Below the pieces are notes generated by a model. It searched no databases. It saw only the letters and a list, made by a program, of their open reading frames with translations, and had not been told where the DNA came from. Shown here piece after piece: positions 27,553-35,416 of a stretch of DNA of 64,000 bases; within the stretch, counting starts at the first letter, position 1, and each line of letters begins with the position of its first letter. The stretch comes from JAUMBM01 sp964441755 (GTDB lineage Bacteria > Bacteroidota > Bacteroidia > Chitinophagales > Saprospiraceae): assembly GCA_964441755.1 (NCBI GenBank), contig CAYTVG010000018.1, positions 4,377 to 68,376 on the forward strand, written 5' to 3'. A program made the translations under genes and the position numbers.

Positions 27553-29063
27553 CCCATGATTTCTTTAAGTTGGCGTAATTTCTGAAGGTGTTCTTGGGCC
27601 TCCTCGGTCAGTTGCGGCGTGGCATTAAGTGCGATCACTTCTTCCGCTTTTTGCCACATGTCAGCGTATCGCTCAGGGTTCTGCTCATTGGTTGAATTGT
27701 CGGCATTCCAGGAAGCCTCGAGGTAGTTGAGTAAACTAAGGGATCGTTCGAGCGGGTAGTGCCGGGCTGTGCGTATATCGAGCGCCTCGTTGTAGTAAAA
27801 AAGTGCTTTTTCATAGTTGTCGGAATGTATGGCAGTGGGGTATTTCATGAGCGCATTGCCCAGGCTATTGCATACCAATGCATACTGGTAGGGCATGGTT
27901 TCTTTGGTAAAAATAGCCAGTGCCTCCATGAATGCTGCATAAGAAACAGCCGCCCAGATACTTTTCTTTTTTACCTCATCGGGGATTTCGGCATAAATGA
28001 CGCCGAGGTAGTGCTGAATATCAGCATAAATTTCCGGATAATCCTCTTTGGTAAAATACTTCACTGCCTGTTGATAACTCTCAATTGCAGGCCTGAAAAA
28101 TTGCGACTGTCCCTTCTTGGCCCAGGTAAAAAGTAGCTGTCCTTTTTTGTAGTGCGCGTTGTACAGCAGCTCTTCGAGCATTTCTTCTTCGTATATTTTG
28201 ATCGCTCGTGTGATGTACCCCAGTGCTTCGGCAAAGCTTTCGCTGATATTGGCAATATAACAGGCATCTTCCAGTAGCATGGCTGTTTCTGCTCTCCGGT
28301 CAGCCTTTTCGTAGGCCTGCAAAACGGACCAAAGCATTGTTTTGATTTTTTCGAGCAGCGAAGGATCGTAGGGAGCCGTCAGTTGCGCCAGCCACAGTTG
28401 ACACAGCAAGTATTGCAATTCGACAGCTGCATCGGCCGAGATATCGAGCGCAAGCGTATCCCCGGCAATTTTTTCTGCGAGTGCATACGCATGCTGATCT
28501 ATCAGGAAACTTACATAATGCCGGGCTGAAAATGCCTGGTATTCGTCATTAGGCGCTGCATCCATGGCAGCATTGTAGTAGTAGTGGATCTTTTCATTGA
28601 CCTCCTGACCGGGAGGCATACCATAATGCCTAACGACAGCATGATTGTGCATCAGCCTGTAATCGTCAAAATCCTGGTAGGTTTCCACTGTAAGGGCGGT
28701 CGGATCGGCCTCTATACCATTTTTTAATTGTTGAATGAACGCGAGTTCAGCGCTAATGGCTCCGTGCGGTTGCAGCAGGCGAAAAGCCATCTCAGCATTT
28801 CCCAATTTGAAATAGATAAATGCCAGCAGTATCTCTTCCTGAAAGAGCGTATATTCGGGCAGCAGATAAGGAGGCTGGAAATTATACCAGTCAAGCGGAA
28901 AGCAGATTCCCTGCGCATTAATCAAAATTGCGGCTCCGGTGGGCAGCGGCCGTTCTTCAAGCGCATCTTTAAAAATAACGAGCTCGTCCAGCCTGGGTTG
29001 TGAAGCGACAATATCGCGTACGAGCTGGTTGGTAGACTGGTTGGCAGTATAGAGCAGTATCAT
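27549..29063 (-). CDS. TPR-like protein, last gene of the hydrogenase operon
   Basis: This 504-residue cytoplasmic protein has no signal peptide. The first 60 residues are an alpha/beta start with no family I recognise. From about residue 75 on it is all helical, with several tetratricopeptide-like pairs (EEILLAFIYFKLGNAEMAFRLL; AEALGYITRAIKIYEEEM; YEKALFYYNEALDIRTAR). It lies 19 bases after the 123-residue gene and so is the fifth gene of the hydrogenase operon. A scaffold for assembly, or for contacts of the enzyme with a membrane partner, is a reasonable guess from context only. It ends tail to tail with dinB. Confidence 0.75.
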   Translation of the reverse strand: MILLYTANQSTNQLVRDIVASQPRLDELVIFKDALEERPLPTGAAILINAQGICFPLDWYNFQPPYLLPEYTLFQEEILLAFIYFKLGNAEMAFRLLQPHGAISAELAFIQQLKNGIEADPTALTVETYQDFDDYRLMHNHAVVRHYGMPPGQEVNEKIHYYYNAAMDAAPNDEYQAFSARHYVSFLIDQHAYALAEKIAGDTLALDISADAAVELQYLLCQLWLAQLTAPYDPSLLEKIKTMLWSVLQAYEKADRRAETAMLLEDACYIANISESFAEALGYITRAIKIYEEEMLEELLYNAHYKKGQLLFTWAKKGQSQFFRPAIESYQQAVKYFTKEDYPEIYADIQHYLGVIYAEIPDEVKKKSIWAAVSYAAFMEALAIFTKETMPYQYALVCNSLGNALMKYPTAIHSDNYEKALFYYNEALDIRTARHYPLERSLSLLNYLEASWNADNSTNEQNPERYADMWQKAEEVIALNATPQLTEEAQEHLQKLRQLKEIMG

Positions 29064-29082
29064 AGTGGTCGATCTAAGAAAA

Positions 29083-29454
29083 TTAAATGCTGATGTGCAT
29101 CATATTCAGCCCCGGAGCTGTCATGTAGACCAGATCCCTGTCGGTATCATCAATGTCGTGATCTGCCATAAATTCCTGAATGGAGATGGCGCGATCTCCG
29201 CGGCTGTTTTTAATCTTTACAAATAACATAATCACCTCATGTGCAGCCCTGAACGTTTGATCGCTATCGGGGGCGAGCAGTATGGCTTTGAGGTTGGGGT
29301 AAAAAACGGCATACACTTGTGAGCTGTCACCCAACGCTTGCTTAGCCAGCGAGGCATCTATCCATAAATGGCCATTGCGAAGCTTAACACCGGAACCGGT
29401 CATGGGGTCAGGAGGCACAGGGGTAACACCTTCAAAATGGTAAATTCTTTCCAC
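29083..29454 (-). CDS. Conserved-looking hydrogenase-operon protein of unknown function
   Basis: This 123-residue soluble protein starts at GTG 29454, six bases after the protease gene. I do not recognise a family. It opens with a short loop (VTPVPPDPMTG), then shows alternating strands and helices (LWIDASLAKQALGD; VYAVFYPNLKAILLAP; AHEVIMLFVKIKN) and an acidic region (EFMADHDIDDTDRD). It has no cysteines, so it binds no iron-sulfur cluster by itself. Its tight packing between the maturation protease and the TPR gene says that it serves the hydrogenase, perhaps in assembly. Confidence 0.7.
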   Translation of the reverse strand: MERIYHFEGVTPVPPDPMTGSGVKLRNGHLWIDASLAKQALGDSSQVYAVFYPNLKAILLAPDSDQTFRAAHEVIMLFVKIKNSRGDRAISIQEFMADHDIDDTDRDLVYMTAPGLNMMHISI

Positions 29455-29460
29455 GAGGAT

Positions 29461-29937
29461 TCAGATTAGGTCAGCAAGATGGTTGACGATATGATCCCTA
29501 ACCTTGTAAGCCGCTTGTTGCACTACCTGGCTGAGACCTACTTCCATACGTATATCAGTGACAGCGATGAGGTATACATAGATCTCATCGCGGGGAAACT
29601 CATCCTGCAGGATTTTTTTGGCATAGGAAAGTGCCTGATCCCATTTAAGGCTGTGCAAAAATACCATGGGATCGTCAATAATGGCTGCCTCAATGGCAGA
29701 GGCGGGCAGTCTGAAGATCGTTCCGTCGGGCTCGTTGGAATTGATAACCGCGTCAACCACGATTATGCGTTGATGACCTTTGAGCCGGAACAGCACTTCG
29801 AATGCCGAAGTACCCATATCCAGAAAAGATACTTTCTCATGCCCGGGATGGGCCTGTCGTAGCAATTCAATGACGTAGCAACCCACTCCATCGTCACTTC
29901 TTACAGGGTTGCCAAAACCCATAACAGCTGTGTGCAT
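29461..29937 (-). CDS. [NiFe]-hydrogenase maturation endopeptidase (HyaD/HupD family)
   Basis: After nickel insertion this protease removes the C-terminal tail of the large subunit. The signature GFGNPVRSDDGVG opens the protein. The second acidic position is in FLDMGTSAFEVLFRL, and the late His of the nickel-sensing triad is plausibly that of MVFLHSLKWDQAL. At 158 residues it is the usual length. Its likely substrate is encoded just upstream and ends, after the final His of the nickel site, with a tail of about 15 residues. A strong hairpin separates it from the large-subunit gene by 169 bases. Confidence 0.92.
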   Translation of the reverse strand: MHTAVMGFGNPVRSDDGVGCYVIELLRQAHPGHEKVSFLDMGTSAFEVLFRLKGHQRIIVVDAVINSNEPDGTIFRLPASAIEAAIIDDPMVFLHSLKWDQALSYAKKILQDEFPRDEIYVYLIAVTDIRMEVGLSQVVQQAAYKVRDHIVNHLADLI

Positions 29938-30005
29938 GTGTGTCGGAATAGATTTTCATAAAACAGGGTCAGGCGGCCGCAGCCACCTGACAGTGTTCTA
30001 AACCC

Positions 30006-30084
30006 AAAGAGACTGTTGTATTCGTATTTCGCTGCCAAGGGCAGCGAAACACGAGTACCTGAAGCCATATCTAACAGTCTCTTT
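30006..30084. repeat. Long nested hairpin after the hydrogenase large-subunit gene
   Basis: A perfect 12-bp outer stem (AAAGAGACTGTT with AACAGTCTCTTT) encloses a second stem, TTTCGCTGCC-AAG-GGCAGCGAAA. The inner stem can extend by CGT/ACG past one mismatch. It lies directly behind the large-subunit stop. On the operon strand no T run follows, so it looks like an mRNA-stabilising or processing hairpin rather than a full terminator. On the plus strand it is followed by CTTTCTTTTTTTC. Confidence 0.8.
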
Positions 30085-30106
30085 CTTTTTTTCTAATAAA
30101 ACAAAA

Positions 30107-31702
30107 CTACAACTTAAACCTGGCAAGCTGATCGCCAGATTTAGCATCATGTGCATGAACGGTACAGACGAGGCAGCTATCAAAAGACCTTGCTACCATA
30201 CCTACTTCTACCGGATCATGCGGATCTTCAATCTCCGTACCCTCGAGGGCAGCTTCGATAGGCCCCGGGTTATTTTGTTCGTCATTGGGCCCGACATTCC
30301 AGGTAGTGGGTGCCATTACCTGATAATTTTCGATGACGCCATTTTTGATTTCGACCCAGTGCGCCAGTGCGCCGCGGGCGGCCTCGGTAGCACCCCAACC
30401 CTTACCATCGCGCTCTTCAGGTTTGATGTAGAACTCGCCATTCAGGTCAACCTGGCTAAGCCACTCGTTGATGTAATTGTAGAGGCGTGGGGCTTCATGC
30501 AGGCGGGCAAGTGTACGCGTGAACACACTCGGACCCTTTTGCGCCATGATATCGAGGAAGAGCGGATCCTGCACCTGGTGATCGTAATTATTGGGGTTGC
30601 CCGCCATAATCACGCGCGAGAGCGGCCCTGCCTCAGCGGCATGCCCCATATAGCGCGGAGCTTTTGCCCAGCTGTACTTGCCGCTGAAGTCTGTATCCAT
30701 TAGGTTTTGCGACTGCAGTGGTGTTGGCAGCGGTTCATCCCAAGGGTGAGCAGGCTTTACGTTTTCGTACCACGAGTGATCGACATGCTCCTGTACATTG
30801 AGATGATCCAGCGTATGGAAGTGCTGTCCGTCATAGAATCCACCCGGGCTGATGACTGCTTTGTTGCGCGCCTCGATGGTCGGGTGATTGTACATATCCT
30901 TGTGAAGATACGTACCAAAAGCGAGAAACTTGCCTACTCCCTGACCAAACTTATCGAGGCCAAACTCCAGGCCTGCCCGGATGAACAATCCCAGATCGCT
31001 ATTGCGCTGGCTCTCGTTTTCATCAACCCAGGCCAGCATGTCATCCCATGTCTTGATCTGCAGATAGCGGTCTATGGAACAACCGAGGAAGGTAGTCTCC
31101 AGCCAGCGATTGCGGAAGTGGTTCATGATAGCGTGCGCACGGGTGATATCCTTGAGCGTAGGCGCGCACATGACACCACCCGGCACCATGTAAGAAGAAT
31201 GAGGCCATTGGCCACCAAAGATCGCATACACCTCCACGGGCAGGGCAGAAGCAGTCACGCCGGACTGAAAAGAAGTGCCCACATACGCCGCCCAACGCTT
31301 AGTCACTTCGCCGTAAAGCGGCTTGTTGGCAAATTTCTTGTTGGCCATATCCGTTGCAAAGATTGCGTAGAACCAGCGAGGGATACTTTGTATGGTCTCA
31401 CAAGCCTGACCAATCGCGCGGAGCAGCAGTGCATTGGGCGTGAGCGTTGTTTTCCAGATTGTATCCAGCGCAGAAGAAGCACAATACAAGTGCGAACCAC
31501 CGCAGATTCCACAAATCCTTGGGGTGACAATCAGGCCCGATTGGGGGTCTTTGCCTGCCATGATGCGTTCAAAACCCCTGAACATAGCAGCCTGCGTATG
31601 TGCGCGGGTGACAACACCGTTTTCCATATACACCTTTACATCGAGATCCCCTTCGACACGACCTACAGGTGAAATATTTAACTCTTTATATGTAGAAGAC
31701 AT
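30107..31702 (-). CDS. hhyL: [NiFe]-hydrogenase large subunit, actinobacterial (group 1h) type
   Basis: This subunit carries the NiFe(CN)2CO centre that splits H2. The N-terminal nickel motif is RICGICGGSH and the C-terminal one is DSCLVCTVH, giving the four cysteine ligands. The DSC form, rather than DPC, and the GGSH ending of the first motif are as I remember them in the oxygen-insensitive actinobacterial-type enzymes. After the final His a tail (AHDAKSGDQLARFKL) awaits cleavage. The length of 531 residues fits. There is no signal sequence. The gene follows the small subunit after 30 bases. The subgroup assignment is by memory of motifs, not by a tree. Confidence 0.92.
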   Translation of the reverse strand: MSSTYKELNISPVGRVEGDLDVKVYMENGVVTRAHTQAAMFRGFERIMAGKDPQSGLIVTPRICGICGGSHLYCASSALDTIWKTTLTPNALLLRAIGQACETIQSIPRWFYAIFATDMANKKFANKPLYGEVTKRWAAYVGTSFQSGVTASALPVEVYAIFGGQWPHSSYMVPGGVMCAPTLKDITRAHAIMNHFRNRWLETTFLGCSIDRYLQIKTWDDMLAWVDENESQRNSDLGLFIRAGLEFGLDKFGQGVGKFLAFGTYLHKDMYNHPTIEARNKAVISPGGFYDGQHFHTLDHLNVQEHVDHSWYENVKPAHPWDEPLPTPLQSQNLMDTDFSGKYSWAKAPRYMGHAAEAGPLSRVIMAGNPNNYDHQVQDPLFLDIMAQKGPSVFTRTLARLHEAPRLYNYINEWLSQVDLNGEFYIKPEERDGKGWGATEAARGALAHWVEIKNGVIENYQVMAPTTWNVGPNDEQNNPGPIEAALEGTEIEDPHDPVEVGMVARSFDSCLVCTVHAHDAKSGDQLARFKL

Positions 31703-31732
31703 ATTGGCTTGATTTTACAGTTGAACGATAGC

Positions 31733-32713
31733 TTACTTGGAAGTTTCGAAATGCTGCTTGTTGACACCCAGCACATTTTCGGCAGAACCCAGCACTTTTT
31801 CGAACCCTGCCCGTGCGTAGTAACCAAGGCGCGAGTTGCCCGTCGGTACATCCTGCGGCAGGAAGCCGAGGTATTTGAGCGTTTTGAACACACTGCCTTT
31901 GACCAGATCATGGTGCGGAAAGCCGGGCTCTGTACAGCCGAGGCAAGGGTGGTTGGCCCGCGTCTTGCTCGATGTACGATTCCACAAAATGCGATTGCAG
32001 CTTGCCCGCGTCATAGGTCCGCGGCAACCGACCTCATAGAAAAGGCAACCACCACGCTTGCCAAAGTGGCCGTCTACCTTTTGTGCAAAGCTCACGGCAT
32101 TCGGACAGCCGGTCTGCACAAAATCGGTAAAGAAAGTTTTTGGGCGGTGGAACTCATCCAGCAGCACGTCGCCTATGCGGCCGGTAGCGATGGCTACCAG
32201 TATCTGCGTGATCCAGTCAGGATGTGCAGGGCAGCCCGGGATATTGATAACAGGCAAACCTCCCTTTGACTTGTAACCGGCGCCTAAGAAACCGCCTTTT
32301 TCTGTCTTCAGGAATTGCATACCCGTACTTTCGCTGGGATTGGGAGGAACGGCGGGAATACCGCCCCAGGTGGCACAATCTCCGATGGCAACCACAAAAC
32401 CGGCAACAGATGATAACTCCCGGATCCAGTCCATCATCGGGCGATCACAGAAGTAGTTCATCGTACCTGTACCATTGGGCCCCTGGATGATGGAGCCTTC
32501 ATACACGAGAATGTCCAGCTGCGTCTTCCCCTGGATGATATTATCCATCAAGTCGGCAACCTGATGGCCAATTTCGAGGCCGATAGAGGGATGCCAAAGG
32601 ATGTTGACGCCGAAGTCTGTTACTAATTCTACTACAGTGGGCTCTTCTGCATTCAGAAACGACATAGTATTGCCGCTGCATGCCCCCCCCTGTAACCAGA
32701 GAACATTGGCCAT
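31733..32713 (-). CDS. hhyS: [NiFe]-hydrogenase small subunit, actinobacterial (group 1h) type
   Basis: This subunit holds the iron-sulfur relay that takes electrons from the active site. It has no twin-arginine signal and no C-terminal membrane anchor, so the dimer should stay in the cytoplasm. The proximal-cluster region reads GGACSGNTMSFL: the second Cys of the usual CxxC is Asn. GDCATWGG and PGCPAHPDW supply further ligands. Medial and distal cluster ligands lie in GCLFYEVGCRGP, SCNRILWN and PCLGCTEPGFP. In studied enzymes of this type, one proximal ligand is Asp rather than Cys. 326 residues. Confidence 0.92.
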   Translation of the reverse strand: MANVLWLQGGACSGNTMSFLNAEEPTVVELVTDFGVNILWHPSIGLEIGHQVADLMDNIIQGKTQLDILVYEGSIIQGPNGTGTMNYFCDRPMMDWIRELSSVAGFVVAIGDCATWGGIPAVPPNPSESTGMQFLKTEKGGFLGAGYKSKGGLPVINIPGCPAHPDWITQILVAIATGRIGDVLLDEFHRPKTFFTDFVQTGCPNAVSFAQKVDGHFGKRGGCLFYEVGCRGPMTRASCNRILWNRTSSKTRANHPCLGCTEPGFPHHDLVKGSVFKTLKYLGFLPQDVPTGNSRLGYYARAGFEKVLGSAENVLGVNKQHFETSK

Positions 32714-32795
32714 AATTTGAGTGACTTACGGTTAGGAATAATATTTTACTGATGGGGACAATGCAGTCTAAATGACTATGATTTGTTTCCCGACC

Positions 32796-32803
32796 CAAAT
32801 ATA
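32796..32803 (-). promoter_or_regulatory. Likely -7 box (TATATTTG) of the hydrogenase operon
   Basis: On the minus strand TATATTTG matches TAnnTTTG exactly and lies about 80 bases before the small-subunit ATG. No clear TTTG is seen at -33, which would fit a promoter that needs an activator bound at the motif just upstream. Confidence 0.5.
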
Positions 32804-32839
32804 ATTCAGGTTCTTAGAAATAGTATGTTTTTACTAAAA

Positions 32840-32860
32840 GAATTTGAAAAATTTTTCTAA
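32840..32860 (-). promoter_or_regulatory. Candidate hydrogenase-regulon operator, copy 1
   Basis: Read on the minus strand it is TTAG, ten A/T bases, CAAA, TTC. It aligns position by position with the motifs upstream of hypB (34597) and hypC (40648). It ends 36 bases upstream of the -7 box. A looser, wider version (TTAG-N16-CTAA, 32814-32837) lies next to it and would cover the -33 region. Confidence 0.5.
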
Positions 32861-32924
32861 AAATTGGAAAAAATATCCTAATTATGGGTACAACTATTCT
32901 ATATCAGTCTTTTCCGGGAAAAAA

Positions 32925-33536
32925 TCAGACTAAGGAGGGGTAGATAAGGGAGACAAACTCAGCCTGTCCCCGTTGGGTCATATAGGGAATAATCTGGCTC
33001 CAGACAGCCTCTTTAAAAAGTTTTTCATCAAAAGGCAGCCCTCTCAGTACGCGCTGGGGTAGCCAGAAGATAATAGACATCCATATATTGTTGGCCAGGA
33101 GCTCGTTCATCTCATTGGACTGAGCGATAAGCACCCCGCGGGAGATATCGAAATCGATGCGCCCTTTAATCTGCAGCAACATCCGGTTGATGTACTGATG
33201 CCACTTTCCGATAATCTCCGGGTAGTTGCGCTCGATCTCAAAAATATCGGTAAAGTAAAATTTATACTTCATAAAAAACAGGTAGTAGTTGTCGAGTTTT
33301 CTGTCTATCCCCATGAAGGTTTCTTCGGGCAGGTAGTCGGACAGAATCATCATAAACTCCTGAAAGATTTCATCGTAGACGTAGGACACGATGGCCTCTT
33401 TATTTTTGAAATGATACGCGAGGTTACCGACGCTGATACCGCACTCATCTGCTATTTGTTGCAGTCTGACATTGGCGACACCATGTTCGTTGAACATATT
33501 GATAGATCCCTCGAGTATCCGTTGTTTTGTACTCAT
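32925..33536 (-). CDS. TetR-family regulator, paralogue 1
   Basis: This DNA-binding regulator is encoded directly upstream of the hydrogenase operon in the same direction. The N-terminal helix-turn-helix is clear: TKQRILEGSINMFNEHGVANV, then LQQIADECGISVGNLAYHF, then KNKEAIVSYVYDEI. The C-terminal ligand domain is helical and aromatic-rich (LDNYYLFFMKYKFYFTDIFEIERNYPEII) and unlike named subfamilies I know. It is clearly related to the second TetR at 33888. It probably controls the hydrogenase and hyp units through the shared TTAG-N10-CTAA motif, though that link is inference. Confidence 0.88.
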   Translation of the reverse strand: MSTKQRILEGSINMFNEHGVANVRLQQIADECGISVGNLAYHFKNKEAIVSYVYDEIFQEFMMILSDYLPEETFMGIDRKLDNYYLFFMKYKFYFTDIFEIERNYPEIIGKWHQYINRMLLQIKGRIDFDISRGVLIAQSNEMNELLANNIWMSIIFWLPQRVLRGLPFDEKLFKEAVWSQIIPYMTQRGQAEFVSLIYPSLV

Positions 33537-33547
33537 ATTGCAGGATA

Positions 33548-33910
33548 TTAATTATAGTTGAGCTGTAGATCGGAAACGTTGAGCACCAATGTACCGCGTT
33601 GGTCTTTGGCTGCCTGGCGGCGGAACAAGCTGCCGGCAAGCAGTGCCTTTTCGCGGCAGGGATGGCTGGATATCTTCCGAACGATAAATTTCAGCGGCTC
33701 TTTGTGGCTTGCGAACAGCAGATCGATGCACCAGGTACCCCTTCGGCGAACTATTTGTTCAACCACCGAAGACTCCGACAGCCACTTATCGTCTTTGATA
33801 AAAGCTATATCGGCCGGGTTGCCGCGCAGCCCGTCGTACAGGAACTGCGTATTCATCGTTTGCAGCAACCATTTGTAGGTTTCATAGTCAAGACAGCAGC
33901 GTGAATGCAT
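33548..33910 (-). CDS. Small protein of unknown function between two TetR genes
   Basis: This 120-residue protein has no signal peptide. Its ATG at 33910 lies inside the end of the upstream TetR gene (23-base overlap) and its stop is 11 bases before the next TetR start, so the three form a tight unit. The sequence mixes helices (YETYKWLLQTMNTQFLYDG) and strands (RGTWCIDLLFASHKEPLKFIV; GTLVLNVSDLQLNY). I know no family for it. The basic stretch FRRQAAKDQRG could contact nucleic acid. A plus-strand frame over the same bases (33599-33904) is less convincing. Confidence 0.55.
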   Translation of the reverse strand: MHSRCCLDYETYKWLLQTMNTQFLYDGLRGNPADIAFIKDDKWLSESSVVEQIVRRRGTWCIDLLFASHKEPLKFIVRKISSHPCREKALLAGSLFRRQAAKDQRGTLVLNVSDLQLNYN

Positions 33911-34541
33911 CGTCGGGCAATTTTTTTAACTGAAGCAATTGCTGATACTCCAAATGTCCCTGCGGGCTGAATACCGGCAGCAGAGCGCTCCAGAGGCTTG
34001 TATTAAAAACGGCATAGTCCAACGGATTACAGCCGGTAATTTCTTGTCGTTGCAGCCAGTTTTCGAGCATCCAGAGCCAGCTTCCGGCCATTGACTGATA
34101 GAAGCCGGGTATTGGCTCCTGCATGAATGCCCCCCTGGCCAGGTTGAAAGTAAACATAAGGCCGAGTTGTTGTTCCTGCCAGCGAATGTGTTCCCGATGG
34201 CTTTCACCAATCTCCGGATAAGCCCTGATGACCTCTAAAGTATCCTGATAAAAAAATCGATACTTGTGTTGCAATTGGAAACTGGACAGAAGGTAGCGGT
34301 CAATATCTTCGAACAGCGGAAGGGTTCTGAATTCAGCCAGCAATATTTGCTGCTCAGCCTGTATCTGTCGCCATATATCTGCGATGATGGCATCTTTGGT
34401 CTTATAGTGATAGGTAATATTCCCCAGACTAATAATGGTGGCATCAGAAATATGCTGCAGGCGCACATTGACCAATCCCATCTCATTGAACAGCGAGATG
34501 GCGGCCTGAATAATCCTTCGCTTGGTAGTCTGGCTGCTCAA
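33888..34541 (-). CDS. TetR-family regulator, paralogue 2 (TTG start)
   Basis: This is a second TetR-type regulator, divergent from hypB. It starts at TTG 34541; an in-frame stop lies three codons upstream and no ATG precedes the DNA-binding domain. The helix-turn-helix (KRRIIQAAISLFNEMGLVNV, LQHISDATIISLGNITYHY, KTKDAIIADIWRQI) closely matches the first TetR, including the NVRLQ entry. The ligand domain is also parallel (QLQHKYRFFYQDTLEVIRAYPEIGE). The pair arose by duplication. The intergenic region with hypB holds a copy of the candidate operator, so it may regulate both itself and hypB. Confidence 0.88.
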   Translation of the reverse strand: MSSQTTKRRIIQAAISLFNEMGLVNVRLQHISDATIISLGNITYHYKTKDAIIADIWRQIQAEQQILLAEFRTLPLFEDIDRYLLSSFQLQHKYRFFYQDTLEVIRAYPEIGESHREHIRWQEQQLGLMFTFNLARGAFMQEPIPGFYQSMAGSWLWMLENWLQRQEITGCNPLDYAVFNTSLWSALLPVFSPQGHLEYQQLLQLKKLPDDAFTLLS

Positions 34542-34596
34542 ATTCTAATTATTTGGTTATCCCGAAGATACGCCATGCATCTAACAATAGCCAAAT

Positions 34597-34617
34597 TTAG
34601 AAATTGTTTACTAATAA
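34597..34617. promoter_or_regulatory. Candidate hydrogenase-regulon operator, copy 2 (hypB/TetR)
   Basis: TTAG (34597-34600), ten bases AAATTGTTTA, CTAA (34611-34614), then TAA. It lies 33 bases upstream of the hypB -7 box, nearly the same distance as copy 1 from the hydrogenase -7 box, and about 55 bases from the divergent TetR start. Confidence 0.5.
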
Positions 34618-34626
34618 CGGATAAAA

Positions 34627-34658
34627 TTTGATGCTCTACATCCTATCCTATACATTTG
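34627..34658 (+). promoter_or_regulatory. Predicted hypB promoter
   Basis: TTTG at 34627-34630 and TACATTTG at 34651-34658 are separated by 20 bases, a full match to the Bacteroidota promoter pattern. The hypB ATG is about 35 bases downstream. The candidate operator lies directly upstream of the -33 element. Confidence 0.7.
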
Positions 34659-34692
34659 TATTCTTCACATCCTTCATTACAACCTATGCATC

Positions 34693-35415
34693 ATGGCAAA
34701 TTTACGAGTGCTTAAGTCCAACAGGAACGCGAGGGGAACACTTGCCTGTGACAACACAACCATGCATTTACTGCAGGCCAACGATTTTGTGGCTGATGCT
34801 GTAAGGAAATATGCTGCTGAGCGCAATATGTTGGTTGTTAACATAGTATCTTCTGCAGGCAGTGGAAAAACCACCCTGATGCAGGAAACGGTGAGGCGTT
34901 TGGGGGGTGAAATTTCGATGATGGTGCTGGTGGGAGATCTGGAGACAGAGCGCGATGCCGACCGCATACGAAGTGTGGGCGGCAATGCGCTGCAAATTGT
35001 CACAGGCGGTATTTGTCACCTGGAGGCCCAGATGATCTGGCAGGCTATGCAAGGAATTGACCTTGAGGGGGTAGAGTTGTTGTTTGTCGAGAATGTAGGC
35101 AATCTGGTCTGTCCGGCTTCCTTTGATCTGGGGGAAGACTACCGGGTGACACTTATTGCGAGTACAGAGGGTGATGACAAACCGAAGAAGTACCCTAAAA
35201 TGTTTTTGACAAGCGAGCTCATGCTGGTATCAAAAGCAGATCTGCTGCCCTATCTGCCATTCAGCGTGGAGGCAGTAACCCAAGACGCCCGGGATATCAA
35301 TCCGGCACTGGAGGTGATTACCTTATCGAGTACTTCCGGGGAGGGGATAGAGCTTTGGTGCCAGTGGCTGCGAGAGCGGGTTGAGGAGAAAAAAGCCGCG
35401 GCCGTAACCACATGA
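34693..35415 (+). CDS. hypB: Hydrogenase nickel-insertion GTPase HypB
   Basis: HypB is a GTPase that works with HypA to deliver Ni to the large subunit. The P-loop is SSAGSGKTTLMQET (about residues 53-66). GDLETERDADRI and the switch region with metal ligand ENVGNLVCPASFDLGE are conserved. VSKADLLPYL gives the base-recognition motif. The N terminus lacks both a His-rich stretch and the CxxCGC metal motif, so nickel storage is unlikely. It heads the transcript hypB-hypF-importer, with one base before hypF. Confidence 0.96.
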   Translation: MANLRVLKSNRNARGTLACDNTTMHLLQANDFVADAVRKYAAERNMLVVNIVSSAGSGKTTLMQETVRRLGGEISMMVLVGDLETERDADRIRSVGGNALQIVTGGICHLEAQMIWQAMQGIDLEGVELLFVENVGNLVCPASFDLGEDYRVTLIASTEGDDKPKKYPKMFLTSELMLVSKADLLPYLPFSVEAVTQDARDINPALEVITLSSTSGEGIELWCQWLRERVEEKKAAAVTT

Positions 35416-35416
35416 T

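Noticed and set aside
30707..31672. Open frame of 321 codons opposite the hydrogenase large subunit
   Set aside because: Antisense shadow; the minus-strand frame has both nickel motifs and is clearly the gene.
33599..33904. Plus-strand frame opposite the small gene between the TetR genes
   Set aside because: The minus-strand frame fits the operon direction and overlaps its neighbours tightly; the plus-strand frame does not.
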